From: Cheiracanthium punctorium
Taxonomy: Eukaryota > Arthropoda > Arachnida > Araneae > Cheiracanthiidae
Reading direction: 5' to 3'
Assembly: GCA_038373885.1 (NCBI GenBank)
Contig: JAWZYV010006179.1
Coordinates: forward strand, 124,001-188,000
Length of the DNA: 64,000 nt
Shown: positions 24,036 through 36,076 of the stretch, in pieces
How the letters are laid out: each line of letters starts with the position of its first letter
How positions within the stretch are numbered: the first letter of the stretch is position 1
Made by a program: the position numbers and the translations under genes
The notes under the pieces: generated by a model
Database searches by the model: none
The model's input: the letters and a program-made list of their open reading frames with translations, nothing else
What the model was told of the DNA's origin: nothing

Positions 24036-26315
24036 ATAATAATAATAGTAGAAAACTGCTTATTTCGTGTAAATATTTTATTTTATATTACAGAATTTTT
24101 ATTTGAGAAATCCATCTTACGCACGAAAAAAATAATAAAAAAGGATATTATTTGTTATTAAAAAAGAAATATAAACTTCAAGTAAAGATCTTATCTTATA
24201 TTGAAATATTTTTATAATTCATTGTATAAGTTTCTTTCTAAATAAGAAAAAAAAATGCAACAATTTTTTCCATATTTAATACAGACTTGCTAAGTTTTCA
24301 AAATTGAAAGGCTTCCTGATTTTCTAAATCAAAGAGCCTGATATTTTTTGTGCCCATATTTTCCGATTAAAATGCATTTATCATGAATGCAGACACAATT
24401 TGTACCTTTTCTTAAATGCGATTAATGTCAGTATAAACAGCAGTATTTTTTTTTTTTTATTTTTATAATCTAAATGGATTTCAAAATTTGACAAAAAATT
24501 TAGAAAATGTACATTTTTAAAAATACATGCTAACTAAATATAACTAAAAAAAATATAATACAATAAACGCTCAAAATTGGGAAATGTTTAATTTATGAAT
24601 AAAATTTTAAAAAGCCTGAAAAAATAAAGAAACATCCCGAGGTCCAAAATAAGATAAAGCAGCCTGAGACTCAAGAACAAAATCCTGAAATTTGACACGC
24701 CTGTGAATAATTTACAACACAATAAAATAATAATGTTTAACATGCTTATACTGTATAACAGAATTGACTTACCCCTTAAAAAATCAGCCCGCGTCTAAAC
24801 CAAAAAGTTCTTAACAAATCCAGCAAATTAATTAATTAAAATTGCTTGGCTAAGTTAAAAACCATTTGGTTTCAATTAAATATTCAATTTTTGTTTTTAT
24901 CCACTTGAAACTAAACTCCAGTATCACTCGAAGCGAGCACAGCGCACGTGTATCAGTTCAGTTCTTGGATAAACTGCTATTGCAGTACGACGAAGAAAAA
25001 AAAAAAAAAAAACACAAAACATCTCTGACGACACGCCTTCCGCAAAATTCTGGAAACAATGTAACTGTTGGTTTACTTTATTGCATCTTTCCATCAGGCA
25101 ATGGTGTGTCCTTGACAGACAATGACCCGAGGTCTTTGCTCTGACCAGTGTATAGGCATATAATTGGGGGTTCTACAGCAGGCGAACCCATACGTAGAAA
25201 GTGGGGGCGGTGTGGTGGTCCCACAGGTAATTCTGAGTAAAGATTAACTTCCTGTAACGCAAACGTTGTGTAATTAAAAACTCTTAAAAAGAAGGGATAT
25301 CTTTCAAAAAATTGCACTTTTTTATAGTTGATTCACATTATCAATTACAAAAGTAATGATTCTGTTACTTCATCAATAGCATTTGGAAAATTCTCTAAAT
25401 AAATAGCATTTGGAAAATTCTGAGCATTTTCCAAGTTGTTATTAATCAAAGAAAATAGTAAAAAGAAAATTTAGTTTAATATTTTGAAAGTATTATTTTT
25501 TTTCTGCTCCAAGATTCCCGGATTTCAGATTAGCCACCAGAAATACAGTAATATAACTAGTAATAACTTTATTACAGTTAAAAGTCTATAGCTTCATTAA
25601 TTCAATTGACTCATTTATGGATTATATAATTTTTTTTTTCTTTCAACACTGAACTACTATTATGTGTAATTGTAGGCTGCATTTTAAATCCCCCACCCCA
25701 CTCTAATAGTTATAGAATACGAAAAATGGAATTTGTATTATTTTATTTGCGAAGTTTCTTACCTTTATTCGTTTTAAGATGTTCAGAGTAAATTTGAACT
25801 CATGTGTAAGCACGCCACTGATGCTTCCCAGCTTAAATCGTTTAACGCTCCGTTTAAACCGAAGCCCCGACTAAGTAATAGAAAAATATCTGAACTGGTA
25901 CATTTGTTTCAATGATCAGAGCGAGCATGTTAAACCTGGGTTCAGGTAAGGAATAAAATCTGAAAAAACAGTAAACGGCGTAACGTATGGAGAGTTTAGG
26001 GAACTTTACACTCATTCCCTATTTAGAAGAAATACTTCAAGGCAACACTTTCCTTTATTGTGCATTTTGTATCCATCAAATGATATTTTTTTACTAAATT
26101 GGTCCTTCCGATAAAATTACATTGTTTTAATGTGAAATTTTCTTTATTCTGGATTTTATTTAAGCCAAATTAGCAAATTTTATTATTTATTTGTAACTCC
26201 AAAACCAATTTTTCGATTTCATTTGATTTGATTTTGTGGTCATAGTAAAGTTACGAGAGGGCTATCTGCCTAAATGGGGGAAAATTTTTTAAGGGGAGGA
26301 GGAGGAGAGGAGAAA

Positions 26316-26478
26316 TTATGTAAGGGATTCTAACGCGGATTTATGTTTCATCCGAAAAAAAAGCACCAAAAACTTTAGACCATTAGATCGACAGTCGCGG
26401 CGTAGGCCAGAACCCTGGACCTTTACACCTTGGCCATTTACCATGTTGACTGTCTTACCCCCCTCGGCTATTGTCGGG
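26316..26478 (-). mobile_element. SINE, copy 3, inside composite element 1
   Basis: Read on the minus strand, TAGCCGAGGGGGGTAAGACA is a damaged A box and AGGTCCAGGGTTCTGGCC contains a B box. The body that follows (GTCGATCTAATGG, then the part that reads TCTAACGCGGATT on the plus strand) matches copy 1. It lies near the right arm of the composite element, in the same orientation and comparable place as the SINE in composite element 2. The 127-codon minus-strand frame here is a by-product. Confidence 0.65.
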
Positions 26479-26971
26479 AACAAATTTTCTGTATTTGCAG
26501 CGAGTAAGTGGCGTAAAATAAATAAATTAACTAAAAAGAAATAAAAGTTCTTTTTCTCTTTTCCTTTCTTTTTTTTTTCCTTTTTTTTTCTTTTGTGAAT
26601 AAGTATTTTAGTTTCATACGTAGCTGTAAATGATAGGTAAAACAACATTGTAAATACTAGTTCAATATATATATATATATATAAAATGAGTATTGCCATT
26701 TTTAAGCAGATTAGTTTAGAAACCTTATTTCCATACCAAAACAGGTTTTATCTTTTAAAGCACTAGCTGCACTCCATTTGCTAAACCGGCTAACCCTAAA
26801 ATATAGCTGACATCGGAGCAAAACCAATTTTCCTTTCATTGCGCCACGTTGGTTTTTCGGTGCAGAATCACCATCGCTCCAATTACCGCCTTGCCAATGC
26901 CAACGCTGAACCGTTAAAGAAGGTGTTGCCCGTCACGTACCCGTCACGTTGCCCGTCACGCTGTGTTTGCT

Positions 26972-29562
26972 ACGTTTTGTTATTTAAGTATTATTAAAAA
27001 ATTAATACCAATAATACCAATACATACAGGCTACTTTATACAAAATTAACCTTTTATTTCTTTTTTTGATAAAAATGTGTAAGTTAATAAATCTTGTGAT
27101 CTTTTGTATCAAATTATGAAACTAAACTTACATATAAACAGCTATCCATGCTTATTTGTTTAATAATATGTGAGTGCAAACTGAAATGTTTGTGAATATA
27201 AAATAACATTAAATATATCTTTAGCTACACTTCTTGTGTATGTGCTGAAAACAAATTGCATGCTTTATTATTTTTGATTAGTAATTTGATTAAAAGTCTT
27301 TTAAATCAAAGATATTTTCTTTTACATAACGTGGTTATTTCTACTATTTTTAAAAACTCAAGTAATAATATTTAAATCAGTATATTTACATTCAGATAGT
27401 ACATTTTGCTTAATATAATTTATTCTTTATACACCACACCATAATTTTATTTTAATCATTCAGCATTTTTAGCCCTTTTTTAATGTATTGAAACTTACTA
27501 TGAGATATCACTTTGTGCCCTTACGTAATTCTAGGAGATAACATACTACATGCACCTAAATAAAATTTAACACGAAATAATTTGTACCTGTATTAATTCA
27601 GAGAGTCGACATTAAAGGTTTATATAATCGGATAACATGCATTAAATTAGTCTATCTTGTAGAGGCTGTTGCAGTGAAGTAGTTGTCAGGAGCAGCGATA
27701 TGATATGTATTACAATGAAACTTTGATGTAATTATTGGTGTATTTCGAAATCAGACAATTTATGTGGTTTGTCCTTTATACCTGCTTATGTCATTATGCG
27801 GCAGATAATACGACCAAATTTAATCCCTGCCTCAATTAGTATACAGAGAGATTATCTTTACTCACTGAACAAATAGGACAATGTCTAAGATGAGTACAAA
27901 GTGTAAACAAAACCTTGGTTATTGTAGGCGTAACCTAGAGGTAAAGGATTATCCTAAACATAGGATAATTTTGCACATTTTAAGGGAGATGGTTAAATAT
28001 GCTAGAAAGCGCCAAATTTGCATGTTATAATCTGTGAATTTATGAATTTGTATTGAATTTTTGCTTCTGAATTAGCAATATTTACTCCTACAACTGATAT
28101 AACCAAATTTATATGAAAAATGCAGAACAGGAAATTAAATATTTTATATTACATTTTATTTTCAATATTGTTTGTTTTTTCTTTGTGAAATATAAAGTAC
28201 ACTATTGAACCAACTCTTCTGAATGGAATATTTTAGCTTCTACAAGGTAATTAATTACTTCCATGGTAAAAGCGTTTATAAAAGTAATAAAAAAGCTTAT
28301 TGAAGGTAATGTATAATTTAATATTACTCTTAACTGTGCATAAATACTAATGATACACGAATTTTGCAACTTTCAATTAATGGTTTCTGGAGAAAATCTT
28401 ATTAATAAATGCTGCATAATCTATGCGAGTACAGTTATGGGATTTTTTAAAATATTAATTATGTCGTGATGAATGCTCAATATATTCTAAGAATGGGTTC
28501 CCTTTTTGTAAATCGCAGAAAAATTGAGCGAGATTTCGTAATTAATAGCCCAGATTGCTGACAATTGACTAGGTTTAAACATGACCTAAACAATGAATGT
28601 CAAAAGCCTTGATTGTTTTGAAATTCTTTCGTTCCTTGAAAATTGTACATCCTGCTAATTGTAATTAAAAACAGAGATGCACAGCTAAATATTTTTGCAG
28701 TTCTAAATAAAGAAATTTTATACTCTACGACTCACTGTTTTCGAGGATCATTACGTACAGATTTTACAACAAAACTAATCAAAATGATTCACGATTGCTC
28801 GAAATTTATTGTAAGTTTTAGTTGCGTAGAGGTGTCAATCAGAGCCTTATCAAAGAACATTTAATAATGATAAACATAGTGGCCAAAATCGATATTTACG
28901 TCGATATATGAATGTAGAAAATTTTCGCGACTGCAATACTTTTGTTTACATTGTACCAGGAAGAACCAAGCAATTTCGGACAACGTTTTCAGATTTTTCT
29001 TTTTGTCCCCAATTATCCCCATTTTTAAGAAATCAACTATGTCTTTCTTTTTCTTTTTACTTCCTTTTCCGTGAAAATGCTATTTAAATGCTATATCTTA
29101 AGAGTTAGGTGTATTAAAAATGTTAACTATTACGTCAAAAGATACACGAGAAGTTTTTTTTTTCATAACTATGAATGCACATAATATTATCAGGATGTAA
29201 TTTTATAGAACTTATACAATGAACTTTCCTTTCTTTTATTTGAAATCACTAACTTTATAAAATATTCCAAATTTTTACTTCTGAATAGGAACCATGAGGT
29301 AATTTGCCCTGAATTCTACGTTCATATCTTTAGTCACCTTATGTATGAAGCTGTTTTCAGCGTTCCCATATTTTTCCCCCTTTGTACTTAAATACAAATT
29401 TTTAGGTGAAAATGAAAGCAGCAGAATGGGAAACATCATTCTATGACGCTTCCACTAACCCTCTAAACAAGCAAATTTAAATTAATGAGCTAAAATAATA
29501 TGTTTTTCGAAAAGAATGCTGGATAACCAAAAACCGAACATCTCAGAGAGTGCAATGTCAAC
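26972..29562. other. Unassigned A+T-rich DNA
   Basis: I found no exon or paired termini. A short hairpin ATTATCCT/AGGATAAT occurs near 27950-27970. Confidence 0.4.
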
Positions 29563-29802
29563 CGGTTATTTGAGAAACACTATAAGTCACTTATTGACAA
29601 AAATGCGTTTTCATCAAAAACCTCTAATTAGAGAGTAGGCAAATAGTTTAGATGAGAAATACTGCAAGTCAGGCCGCTTAAATCTCCACAGCTCCGATTG
29701 AAGTTGTTGCTTTCCATAGAAAACATGGCGTTTCAAAAACTTAAAAAAAAATCTTTTCCACAAAACGCTAAGAGCTGACATCAGAGGTTTCTCAAATAAC
29801 CG
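29563..29802. repeat. Short inverted-repeat element
   Basis: CGGTTATTTGAGAAAC at 29563-29578 recurs as its exact complement at 29787-29802. The 240-bp unit could be a MITE. The flanks give no clear target duplication, and the 69-codon minus-strand frame inside has no known motif. Confidence 0.45.
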
Positions 29803-30987
29803 TAACTCTTGCTTATGAAGCAAAAGCCATGAATGCTTAATTATAAAGGAGTCTTGTGCCTTTTTGAATAGAAATGTGCTTTGCTTTACATGAACGTTAA
29901 GCTTGGTTGTAACAGATGAAATTAAGAGCCTTTTTTAAAGGGACAAGAGTTTAGACATGCTCATCTATGCTATGATATCATCAATAAGTTTGTTATTTTA
30001 TATGTACGGGGTAATGTACGGAACTACTAAAGCCACATTTTAATATTTTTCAGTGATAGAAAGCCGCACTATACCTGAGTACTGCAGGCTTTTTAAAATC
30101 ATGCTACAACAATAATATGCAAAGGGGCATCGGAAAATATCTAAATATTTTTGAGTTCACAGGCATTATAGAACCGAGCGTTATATTGGTTGATTTTATA
30201 TTTTGTTTAATCGAGGCAAGTTTGAAAAAATGTTATAAGCGGTTTTATTTCATGTTATGAAATGCTTTTAATTACTAAGTCACGTGAGAAAACATCTATC
30301 TATAATGAAGCTTGGAGAATAACCCAGAAACCAAGAATTGCCAGTGTGATTTGATTTTTTTGCGTAAGGTAGCTAATTCATTGAGAATGCATCAGTATAT
30401 GTGAAAGTCAACATTTTTCTTCACTATTAAAAAGACAAAATAATCTTATGAAGACGTTTTGATCACGAGTTTCGATATGGAATTAGAAAAAATAAACACA
30501 TAACGGATTTTGTTTCTAAAGGGATGTATTTTGAAATACTGAAAATAAAAATATAGTTAAGGAATGGCAAATGTTACGGTGATTGGATGGAACATGCCTT
30601 TTTGCATTTTTGAATTACGTTATGATAATGACGGTAGAATAGCGTCATATTAAGTATAACATCATGTAAACTCACAACTTATGACTTAAATAATATTTTT
30701 ATTACATTACTTCAGTTTCAAGGAACGGGGCAGGAGAAATTTCTGTAGATTTTCTTTTTGCTAAAAAATTTATTATGGTTTTTCATTAGCGCAATAAACG
30801 ATTTTTGCTTGCTGCGTCACATACAGTGTTCAAAGAATGGATCACATATGGAGACCATAATGTTCTTAAAATTAATATTCACTTTATACATTTGTAGTTG
30901 CGAAAAGAAGCTCTTTTTCGGCAAGTTATGTCCCAAAAGGCAGCAGAGGGCTACACAGCTATTTGCTAAAAAACACACTAAAGGCAT
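29803..30987. other. Unassigned DNA
   Basis: A+T-rich with scattered chance frames. Nothing specific seen. Confidence 0.4.
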
Positions 30988-30991
30988 TTAA

Positions 30992-31867
30992 GGGGATGGT
31001 GGACACCCAAATCATCAAAATTGGCCCCAAAAATGTGCTTTTTCTTTTTTACATACTAATATTCTACAGTTAAAGCTGAACCATGGAGAAAAAACCGCGT
31101 ATGTCTACGGTAATTTTTTAAAAAGATATTAGGGTTTGAAAAAATTAAAAGGGACAGTTAAATGTCCACAAAAATGCAAACAAACGCGTAAATAAACACG
31201 TCACAATTTTTATTGAACGTTTTACAAAATAAGCTAATATTCGAATGAAATTATTTTAAAAATATGTTTTGTTAAGGTAAAATCATAAATAAAATTATTC
31301 AGAAGAGACGGTATTAAAGGTAAATGGAAAATTACACTTTAAACTGTATTTTCTCCAAATCAAGTTTTTTGTGATTTTCTTGCCTTCAAAATGCTCCATG
31401 CGACTTAATTTTGGTCGGAATTGTACAAAATTTACTACAAACATTCTTCTCATATATTACAATAAATCTGTGTATCCTTTTTAAATATGGTCAAAATTTC
31501 GATTATGAAATTTCACTTTTATTTACGAAAACTGAAAAATTTCGGGAAAGTTTGGTATATATCCATGAAAATATTTCTAAAAAATTAACTACTCGGTCGA
31601 ATCAAAAACCGATACACAGACTTTTTAAAATATATTTTTATGCTATTATAAAACAAAATTACTAAAAAAAAGTTAAAATTAAAACGCATGGAGCATTTTT
31701 TCGAAACTAAAAAATTAATTAATTTTTAATTAATTACTAATATTTTAAAAATTTATTTTAAATTTTTTCAGTTGTTTATAATGCTTTTAGTTTAATATAT
31801 TAAAATACAAAATTTCATAATCCTATCTTATTAAATAAAAAAAAACTTTTTAATGTCCACCATCCCC
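30992..31867. mobile_element. TTAA-flanked non-autonomous element
   Basis: The element begins GGGGATGGTGGACA and ends with the exact complement TGTCCACCATCCCC. TTAA stands directly outside both ends (30988-30991 and 31868-31871). TTAA duplication with short termini is the piggyBac mode, though the usual CCC start is here GGGG. The 876-bp interior is very A+T-rich and has no recognisable transposase. An 84-codon frame (31411-31665) lies between the two inner inverted repeats and has no known motif. Confidence 0.7.
31388..31699. repeat. Inner inverted repeat of the TTAA element
   Basis: AAAATGCTCCATGCG at 31388-31402 and its exact complement at 31685-31699 enclose about 280 bases. Such sub-terminal arms may be transposase-binding or fold-back sequences, but that is inference. 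Confidence 0.6.
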
Positions 31868-32330
31868 TTAATTAATAAATTTCTTTCTGTGCATTACAGT
31901 TTCTTCCTGATTGTGGCCCAGTTATGCGATATTGATTCTCAATTGAAACAACTACAGCTTGATCGAGCCGGTATAAGCTACGGATGGGCTGGAAATTTTC
32001 AATACACACAGCAATCTTGTTTATATTGGTCATGCAAATAAAAGTGTTGCACCTGATTTTTACTTTTCAGTTTTGTAGAACATGTACTCATCTAAGATTT
32101 TCTAATCTTCTTTGATTTTCTTCTTTGAAAATTCTCTCAGTTCAGCCAAATATTTGATTCTAAATCGCTTTCATAAGTCTTGACGGATCTTCTGTCTGCA
32201 TGCAAATATTTTATTCATTTTCTTTCCGTTCTTCAAATCCAGATCAGGAATACCTATTTCGTTTACCTCTTGCAAAAACATATATCTTCATTGTATTTTC
32301 ATTATACTCAGATATTATATTGTTGCGGAA

Positions 32331-32931
32331 GTACTCTGCTTGTTTCCGGGGTTCGTCGTTCTAAAGTCCAGTTAGTGTGAAAGTTCTAGTAAAAAGTCTA
32401 CTGGTCAGAATGGAACACAACTTTATTGCTTCTAGAACTTCGTAGAGTAATCAGCTGTACAAAATCCACAAGCACAATTAAACAGTAATGTGCTTTTAAC
32501 AGTCCGCTTAGGTCAGAAGCTTTCACAAATGCTGTATTTCTCACACAAAATAAGTTACTTTCACAGGCAAAAATTTAGTGAAAATATTCAAGGGATATCG
32601 TACACAATCCCTTAAGACACAGCAATGAAGAATTCACACACAGCACTTTAAAAACAGCTTCATAAAGCAAGCTAAAACACAGCTTCTATAGCACTATCAA
32701 TTCGCAAAGCAAAGTTACTCTCACTGGGAGAGCTCTTCACACACTGAGCGTTCAACTCACACTGAACTGGGGCTTCTGAAGCGCTCCTATATATAGGTGG
32801 CGCAGAAGCGACGAGAAACTTCCAGAAGAGTCTATTTCTTGAAAATTCTACACAAAGCGGGAATTTTGATTACGTCATAGAAGAGAAATGTCAGGTATTA
32901 TGCGTTTTTAATGCAGCAAAAGCAGCTTTAC
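32331..32931 (-). mobile_element. Probable retrotransposon LTR (minus strand), likely of the BEL/Pao element
   Basis: The 601-bp segment has TGT..ACA ends: TGTAAAGCTG reading leftwards from 32931, closing in CTTCCGCAACA at 32331. On the minus strand the order is right for an LTR: a CTATATATAGG TATA box at about 32790-32800, then AATAAAG near 32420, then the end. It lies just downstream of the minus-strand integrase fragment, as a 3' LTR should. No second LTR copy or clear polypurine tract is visible, and the right boundary is approximate. Confidence 0.5.
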
Positions 32932-33179
32932 AGGCCCCATAGGGAAAATCGCGCCAAATGACCAAAATGTCGCCAAGATTGGCGACTTTTGGCGAAATAT
33001 CGCCAAATTTGGCGCCCAAAAATAAGTCCCCAGAAGTGAAGAGATCTAAGCCCTAGGACCAATATTTCTCGAGATTTCTAGAAACCCATAGAAAAAGAAT
33101 AGGGAAACTGAAACCTCCGTATCTCCGGCTCTAATTGGCCTATTTTGATGCAACAAAAAACAAAATTTATCTATTTGAA

Positions 33180-34620
33180 GCGTAGAATACGAATTGTAAA
33201 CCATTTTAAGCCCCAGAGCAGCGGGTTGCCCCGAAAATTCGTAACTATATCTTCATTATACTCAGATAGGTAAGTTAAAGGTCTAGAATTAATCATGCTT
33301 TCAGCATCACAAAGTACGGTGTCGAATTCCTCGTACTGTAGGCAAGATCTTCCAAGAATTTTTCTAAGCATTCCAATAAAACCTTCCTAAAACCCGCTCC
33401 ACCATGGTACGGAAGTGGGGTTGAACTTCCACTGAATCTTCTTCATAGAAGCATAATCTTGTAATCTCTCCCAATTTGTTAATTTTAATTCATTAGAGGC
33501 CCCAACAAGGTTTGTCCCATTATCGGAATAAATGATAGATGGCCGATCTCTTTGGGCAATAAACCTTCTCAGTGCAAGGAGAAGACTGTCAGTTGACAGA
33601 GAATGTACCAATTGAACATGAACTACGCGAAATACAGCACATGTGAACAACACGACCCAGCTCTTTGTTCCATTTTTACTTTCCGAACATGTACCATGTA
33701 AGGAAAGTATCGTAATCATGACAAAGTTCGACTTCGAGATTTTGGTGTATTTACACGTTTTGAGGTCTTCTGAATTCATTTATGCTGTTTTTACGAGATG
33801 TATGTATGTATGTGTGTGTGTATTTGTACGTGTGTGTGTATGTGAGTGTACGCGATAGCTCCTAAACGGGGCATTCGATTGAGCTCAAATTGGGTATATA
33901 TGTTATAAACCACCGTCGCAAGACCGGTATTGATTTTGGCGTGTATAGGATTTATAGTTTTTCTACAGGGCTACGACAAAATTTCTTTTACATTATGGCC
34001 TATAGGAGGAAATTTTTGAAAGTGCGCTAGCAATTAAACGGTACATTCGAATGAGCTCAAATCGGGTATACATGTTATAAACCACCCTTTTAAGACCGGT
34101 ATTGATTTTTATGTGTTTAGGACGTATAGTTTTTCGACAGGGCTTTGACAAAGATTTCTTTTACATTAAGGCATATGGGAAGAAATTCTTGAAAGTGCGG
34201 AAGCATTTAAACGGTGCATTCGATTGAGCTTCAATTTGGTATATATGTTTGAATTATTCACCGATTAAAATTTATTTGCAATTATCTTAATAGTAAGTGT
34301 TCGGAAAGTCGAGTGGGTTTTTTAGATATAAGGGCCCACACAGATCGACCCTATTAACTTCAAATCCCAAGGCATCTCTTACGCGATCTTCGGGAAGTGG
34401 TGAAGCTGAAGTGGTGCAGCAAGAACTTTTCTAAGTGGTTTATCCCGGGCCAAGCGTTCGATTTTTTCCACAGCGAATAATATATTTGATCCCGTCGGGA
34501 TTTTGACACCAGTGACGCTAATCCCAAAGATTTTACTACGAGACTGTCGGCGTGCCAAACTGTCATGGGACGACTTACAGAGGACCGGAGTTCGCAGCGC
34601 CACTAACTTAAACTGAGATT
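33180..34620 (-). pseudogene. BEL/Pao integrase fragment, interrupted
   Basis: The minus-strand translation recovers the retroviral-type integrase core of a BEL/Pao polyprotein in pieces. A VDLCGP-like block with the first catalytic Asp sits near 34350. After an insertion, WVVLFTCAVFRVVHVQLV continues near 33650. IIYSDNGTNLVGA carries the second Asp near 33510. WKFNPTSVPWWSGF is at about 33390-33430, and AESMINSRPLTYLSE, with the usual position of the catalytic Glu, is near 33290. The integrase would insert the element's cDNA into host DNA. Stops, a frameshift near 33380 and a 632-bp insertion (33678-34309) kill it. It lies on the opposite strand to the gag fragment further right, so either two copies or an inversion is involved. 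Confidence 0.85.
33678..34309. mobile_element. Helitron-like/inverted-repeat insertion inside the integrase
   Basis: ACTTTCCGAACA at the left and TGTTCGGAAAGT at the right bound a segment that splits the integrase reading. Inside are a TG-rich microsatellite (33800-33850), GATAGCTCCTAAACGGG (compare GTAGCTCCGAAACGGG in the Helitron at 20.5 kb), and a 172-173-base tandem repeat. The anchors of that repeat are CATTCGA at 33872, 34044 and 34217. No target duplication is evident, so the superfamily remains open. Confidence 0.6.
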
Positions 34621-35119
34621 GAAATCAAGAACGGAAGGAGTATTGAACGCTAGCGAGCGGGTAACTAATAACAAAAAACCCGCTTTTCGGAAATAATGTA
34701 TATATTGATTGTTTTCTTTGTGTTAATTAGTTTGAGTGTTATTATGAGTGTTGTAAATAATTAAATAGTGTTGTATGTGTGTGTGTATTTGTATGTGTGT
34801 GTGTACGTGTATGTGTGTATGTGTGGCAGTGAACCTAGGCCTGGTTATATATGAAATTATCTGTGTAGTGGTCATTCAGCTTATAGTGACAACAGTCTCA
34901 ACGTGAATCCCCAAGTTAGCAAATCACGGCAAGGATTACCTTTAGAAAGGTAAGCAATTGTATTTGTTCTTGAATTTGAAATCCTCGTTGCGATAATTTC
35001 TGGCATCCTTGGTTCGGATAAGACGCTTGATTTGAACTAAAAGCTATTCCGAAATCAAGCATTGTGAATTAATAATTTTGAACTGCTAATACTGATAATA
35101 TTACATTTGAATTAACACT
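34621..35119. other. Spacer with TG microsatellite
   Basis: A TG/TATG-rich microsatellite lies at 34772-34826. The rest may be the 5' part of the BEL/Pao gag copy, but no LTR could be recognised. Confidence 0.35.
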
Positions 35120-35311
35120 CATTCTATCGAAAATGTCCGAGAAAGAAACTTCGGCTTGTTAAAAAGAAGAAGAGGTGTAGTAAGAACAGCGGTGACAAAT
35201 GCATTTACAAAATTAGAAACCAAACTTTTTAAAGAATTACAGATCAGTGTTTTAAAAGAACAATTGGAAGGTTTAACCTTTAAATTTTATGAACTAAAAC
35301 TAATCGACGTA

Positions 35312-36076
35312 CAGGGATGTCCAAATTAAACATCCCCAACTCAGAGGCCTGTGAAGAATGTTGTATGGGTCATAATGTGATGAAATTTTGAAAGCAGACA
35401 CTTCAGATCACGCGCTCGTAATTTATTAAAATAAAAATTATTAGTACAAGAAGTTGCCGATAGGTGGCGCTATAACACTAGTAATTTGCATATTGCAACA
35501 ACGTGATTTTCAGAAATAAAGCTTCTGAGCACGTATCCAAATGACGAGCCCTACAAAAGTGGAAGACCGATGCTGCACAGGCAGTTGTTTCCAGCTCGCT
35601 GATGCACAATGACGACATTGAAAGACAAAGCTCTGTTAGTGAAACTTTTCTACCTGAATGACGAGAACTCCTGTGCTGCGATAAGAGCATTCCGTCGGCT
35701 GAAGAACTTAACGCCGAGGACCCATGACACCACGCGCTTTACGAGACATGAAGAAGAAGATCGAAAGAACCGAACAGCTGGGAATTTCACCAGGTAGTGG
35801 ACGCCACTGGCCAATCGCCACATGGTGTTAGTGTGCCAACTGTTTTTCGTGCTGTTGATATGCCCTATTCGACGATGGCACACATATTGAACATCTGTAG
35901 AACGTCTTATTGATCTGCAGCGCCACCTATCGGCAACTTCTTGTACTAACATTTTTTTTTAATAAATCACGAGCGCGTGATCTGAAGTGTCTGTTTTCAA
36001 AATTTCATCACATTATGACCCATACAACATTCTGCCCAGGGCTCTGAATGGGGGAAGTTTAATTTGGACAACCCTG
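35312..36076 (+). mobile_element. IS630/mariner element of the DUF4817 type, internally deleted, long inverted repeats
   Basis: The 765-bp element starts CAGGGATGTCCAAATTAAAC just after a TA. It ends with the complementary GTTTAATTTGGACAACCCTG. The inverted arms run about 160 bases, up to the shared CCGATAGGTGGCGCT. The target TA is retained on the left and appears as TT on the right. The host gag reading resumes immediately outside. The interior keeps only the N-terminal part of the transposase. Confidence 0.85.
35609..35835 (+). pseudogene. Transposase N-terminus fragment (DUF4817-like)
   Basis: ATG at 35609 opens a frame reading KALLVKLFYLNDENSCAAIR, then FRRLKNL, the start of the helix-turn-helix region of DUF4817-type mariner transposases. 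A frameshift near 35710 moves the homology to another frame. That frame reads TPRALRDMKKKIERTEQLGI and SPGSGR, the 'RFEETGQLG..PGRGR' linker of this family. The catalytic DDE domain is missing entirely, so the copy could move only if supplied with transposase. I recognise the family from the motif pattern; no search was run. Confidence 0.75.

Larger units (their letters stand above)
23389..26971 (+). mobile_element. Large composite inverted-repeat element, copy 1
   Basis: The left end CCCAGCAAACAGGGCCTATC follows a TA. The right end at 26960-26971, CGCTGTGTTTGCT, is its worn complement. Both arms are G+C-rich, about 170-300 bases, with CCGACACCG-like words. The layout matches the element at 40302-44383: left arm, then a palindromic block with 43-base arms (23744-24035), an A+T-rich middle, a minus-strand SINE, and a right arm containing CCAATTACC..TGCCAATGCC. 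I see no transposase gene in its 3.6 kb. The frames at 23474-23698 and 24866-25144 lie in the repeat and look like chance. Superfamily unknown. Confidence 0.6.

Noticed and set aside
26316..26699. 127-codon minus-strand frame
   Set aside because: It runs through a low-complexity lysine stretch and a SINE, with no protein motif.
32275..33260. Shared ATATCTTCATT..ATACTCAGATA words at about 32285 and 33248
   Set aside because: The match could be a remnant duplication around the LTR, but it is short, contains an 11-base difference and is A+T-rich. I could not distinguish it from chance.
33643..33858. 71-codon plus-strand frame ending in a cysteine/valine repeat
   Set aside because: It crosses the boundary of the insert in the integrase and then reads through a TG microsatellite.
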